Of a stretch of DNA of 64,000 bases, positions 61,540 through 64,000 are shown piece after piece. A program made the position numbers and the translations under genes. The stretch's first letter is position 1. Each line of letters opens with the position of its first letter. The DNA comes from Diatrype stigma. Lineage: Eukaryota > Ascomycota > Sordariomycetes > Xylariales > Diatrypaceae. Under the pieces are notes generated by a model, which ran no database searches, was not told the origin of the DNA, and saw nothing but the letters and a program-made list of their open reading frames with translations. Location of the stretch: NCBI GenBank assembly GCA_022225965.2, contig JAKJXP020000105.1:85313-149312 (forward strand), read 5' to 3'.

Positions 61540-62925
61540 TGTACTTTAATTTTCCGTTATTTTCGTTACGTATATTACGAAGGCGTTATAATTAATATGC
61601 CGAAACGATCGTTAAAAAAAAGCTTAAGAATATTATCGAAGATTTTTATATTAACGTAACGCATAATATATGGATTAATTCCGGGCTTATATGGAATTTT
61701 TAGGGTATATACGTATATTTCGTTAATAAAAAATGAAATCCTAGGTACGTTTTTATTAATATATACCTATGCGATAATAAAAAAGCAAAACCAAATACCA
61801 AAAAGATTTATAAAATATTAAATAAATACGATCTTGCCATACGGTTTTAAATAATTACGGCAAACGGCGGATTTAATTTTTCGATTAAATATATGCAAAA
61901 GTTCTTAATTAAAAACCGTAAGCAATTAAATATAAATTCCAAATAAATCGAAAACGTAAGCCATTTTCATTATTTCTTTTATATATTGCAAATAATTAAT
62001 AAAGACATTTATAAAAAATTTAACGTTAAGCAAGCTAAAAGGTCCGCAGAAAATGCAGGAAAAAAAATAAAAAAAGACGAAAACGGTAAGGTTAAAATAT
62101 TTAAAATTATTTTTAATAACGTAATTAATACTTTAAAGAAGATACGTATTTAATTCCATTTTACGTATTAATTTGCGTATTAATTTGCGTATTAATTTAA
62201 ATTTTAGGTATAATAGATAATAATATATATTAACCTTAATACCAAGCGTTAGAAAAAATTTACGGCCACTAAATAAAGGCTTATAAATAATAAGCTTTTA
62301 TAGTTAAATCGTTATTTAAAGCTTATTTGTAACGTTCGTATAAAATGAAGTTCCATTATATTAATATTAATTCGGATATACGTTTTATAAATAGTAATTA
62401 AAAAAGTATATATTAAAAAAATACTTGGAAAAAAAAATTAAAATTACGGAAACGATATTATAAATCTTAAATTATATTATTAATATTACTAAAGTTTTTA
62501 TTTACCTAATAAACCTATTCGGTTTTAGCAAAAAATGTAACATTAATTATATATTTAAAGGTTATAAGTTAATAATTTATTATTTAACCGTTTATAAAAA
62601 TTATGTTACGGAAAAACTTAAAGCCGAAAGTTATTTAATGTAACTGGAAAAAATTAATTATACTTTCGATTTTGCTTTTTTTAAATTAAAGGATTATCGA
62701 TAAAAAGCTTTTATTAATAATAAGGAATATTTTATTATTATTATGCTTTTATATTTATTCAGTTATAAAATAAATTTTAAGCATTTTAATAAATGGCAAA
62801 AATATTTCGGGAAAAACTTAAATAATAAATATACCAAAGCCGAAATTATCCGTTATTTTAAGAAATATTACGAATCGTATTATGTTAAATACGGTAACGA
62901 ATTGGTTACTTTTAATCGTATTTAA
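61540..62925 (+). mobile_element. RIP-degraded hAT-family transposase
   Basis: One plus-strand frame with several in-frame stops still reads as the catalytic region of a hAT transposase. FNFPLFSLRILRRRYN (61.54 kb) matches the entry to the core. From 61.67 kb, IWINSGLIWNF, a stop, then GIYVYFV matches the family's DxWTSxN...FLGIxxHxI strand. KIYKILNKYDLAIRF, a stop, then IITANGGFNFS matches the L-x-x-Y-x-L/I-x-D-K-I-x-x-x-TxDNAxNN segment. IENVSHFHYFFYILQ matches IRCxxHxxNLxxQ. Near 62.75 kb, KHFNKWQKYF matches the late RYF-x-x-W block, with KKYYESYY after it. The four stops in the core region are TAG, TGA, TAA and TAA, explicable as RIP-mutated Trp or Gln codons, and Asp-to-Asn changes have removed catalytic residues. 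The element is dead; its ends were not found with certainty. Confidence 0.7.
62158..62201. repeat. Short tandem array of a CGTATTAATTT-type word
   Basis: CGTATTAATTT occurs three times in a row with a 12-base period. Similar pairs lie elsewhere in the AT-rich block: plus orientation near 57226, 58171, 59866 and 61375; inverted near 57776-57823, 58755, 59083 and 63163. Confidence 0.65.
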
Positions 62926-64000
62926 CATGCCCGGTAACGAAATTAACCGGAAGTAACGGAAATAATAACCGATTATTAATCGATAAATTCTTAAAAAGTA
63001 TCCTTATAATTGCAATATTAATTTAAAGCTTATTAATATTATATAGTTATTTATATTTTCTTTTTTTTATGTATTAAACGGAATGTTATTTTTAAAATTA
63101 TCGGATTTTATTATCGATAAATATTTAAAAATGGATTAATTAATTTAAAGCCATCTTAAGATTAATACGTTAATTAATACGATTAAATTTAAAACTTAAT
63201 TAAATTGCTTTTTAATTTTAAGCAAAATTAAAACGTTTATTACTTAATTTTGTTATATTTGCTTATAATGTTTTTAATATTTAATCCGTTACTATAATAA
63301 TAAAACGGATATAAAACTGGATTCGATTAATATATTACTTTAATCGATTTTTAATTAGTCCGGATGCGTTTAAAATTTTCTTTTTGGTTATTTTTTTTTT
63401 TGTTACGAAATACTTACGTTTTTCGAAAATATATTCTATAACGAAAGAAATAACGATAATAACGAAATTAATATATTTCGAAAAAAGCAGGAACTTAAAG
63501 ATGCGTTTAAATTTTTATTTTCCGATATAATAACGTTTCCGTTATTAATTCGAAACGGACCTGGTTTTTATATATCCGAATTTAGGCATAATTCTGGTTT
63601 TGGATAAGCCTTTTTTGAATTCGTTCCAATTAAACAGGTTTATGATATAATCGAAATATAAAAATCGAAAACCGTTATTATTAATAGGATTCGATTTGTT
63701 ATATTTTCCGTTCGAAATGGAAATAAACGAAAAAAAGTAATAATAATAATAACCTAAAATTAACCGGAGCTTAAAAAGAATGCTATAATAAAAGCTAAAC
63801 AAACGGTAATTTAATTAATTTTTTAAAATTAATATATTTCTTATAGTAATAATAATATCTTTTACGTATTTGTTATTTATTTCTTTTTATTATATTAATT
63901 AATTTAAATATAAAATAAGTATTATAAATTAAATATTTAATAAATATTTAAGTTAAGTTTTAATAATAAAGATTTTAAATAAAGAGTTTATTATATAATT

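Larger units (their letters stand above)
56950..64000. repeat. AT-rich, RIP-like isochore reaching the window end
   Basis: The sequence is overwhelmingly A and T, full of TpA steps, and many of the remaining C and G bases sit in CpG. That is the expected residue of repeat-induced point mutation, which converts CpA to TpA and spares CpG more. All long frames are broken by stops, mostly TAA. Decayed transposon coding sequence is recognisable in places (hAT transposase at 61.5-62.9 kb; other remnants on both strands). No intact gene is seen. Such blocks in ascomycetes are typically heterochromatic, gene-free, and sometimes centromeric or subtelomeric; which applies here cannot be told. Confidence 0.88.

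Overview
The window is nuclear DNA from a filamentous ascomycete (Pezizomycotina, most likely a sordariomycete). The signs are short spliceosomal introns with GTAAGT-type donors and CTAAC-type branch sites, fungal enzyme families (cellobiose dehydrogenase, L-arabinitol 4-dehydrogenase, SRPK-like kinase, DUF7025-type AAA ATPase), long gene-free spacers, and an AT-rich terminal block of about 7 kb that looks like RIP-mutated transposon DNA. The species cannot be fixed from the sequence alone. There are no operons. Gene models were built by joining open frames across visible splice sites and checking that the reading phase is kept.

Layout. 0-1.2 kb: 3' part of a cytochrome P450. 1.85-2.8 kb: secreted chitin deacetylase-like CE4 enzyme (-). 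3.8-7.2 kb: SRPK-like kinase (-) divergent from an orphan gene (+), with copies of a degenerate repeat nearby. 8.85-13.9 kb: an RNase H-fold nuclear protein, an acyl-protein-thioesterase-like protein that lacks the usual nucleophile serine, and a secreted EGF plus five-bladed-propeller protein. 14.1-18 kb: a single-pass membrane protein, a PD-(D/E)XK-like orphan and a small protein. 18.4-20.5 kb: a zinc-finger protein with a short hidden last exon, and a PNPOx-family protein with a C-terminal membrane anchor. 21.4-24.9 kb: intracellular GH2 beta-galactosidase. 28-30.5 kb: secreted cellobiose dehydrogenase. 31.1-31.5 kb: a lone NRPS carrier-domain relic. 32.2-42.1 kb: small secreted Ser/Thr-rich protein, kinesin-10-like motor with a C-terminal helix-hairpin-helix, a membrane-anchored orphan and a zinc-binding-like nuclear protein. 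43.3-43.7 kb: an intact 368-bp TA-flanked MITE. 46.8-48.7 kb: L-arabinitol 4-dehydrogenase. 50.5-52.7 kb: multicopper oxidase. 54.1-56.7 kb: DUF7025-like AAA ATPase. About 56.95-64 kb: AT-rich isochore with a mutated hAT transposase.

Function. Several genes fit plant-biomass use: cellobiose dehydrogenase and multicopper oxidase outside the cell, beta-galactosidase and L-arabinitol/galactitol dehydrogenase inside it. They lie among unrelated genes and do not form a cluster. I found no convincing new multi-gene system. The observations most worth checking are the hAT relic and the repeated short motif in the AT-rich block, the MITE, the solo carrier-domain relic, the predicted pseudo-thioesterase, and several hidden or very small exons.
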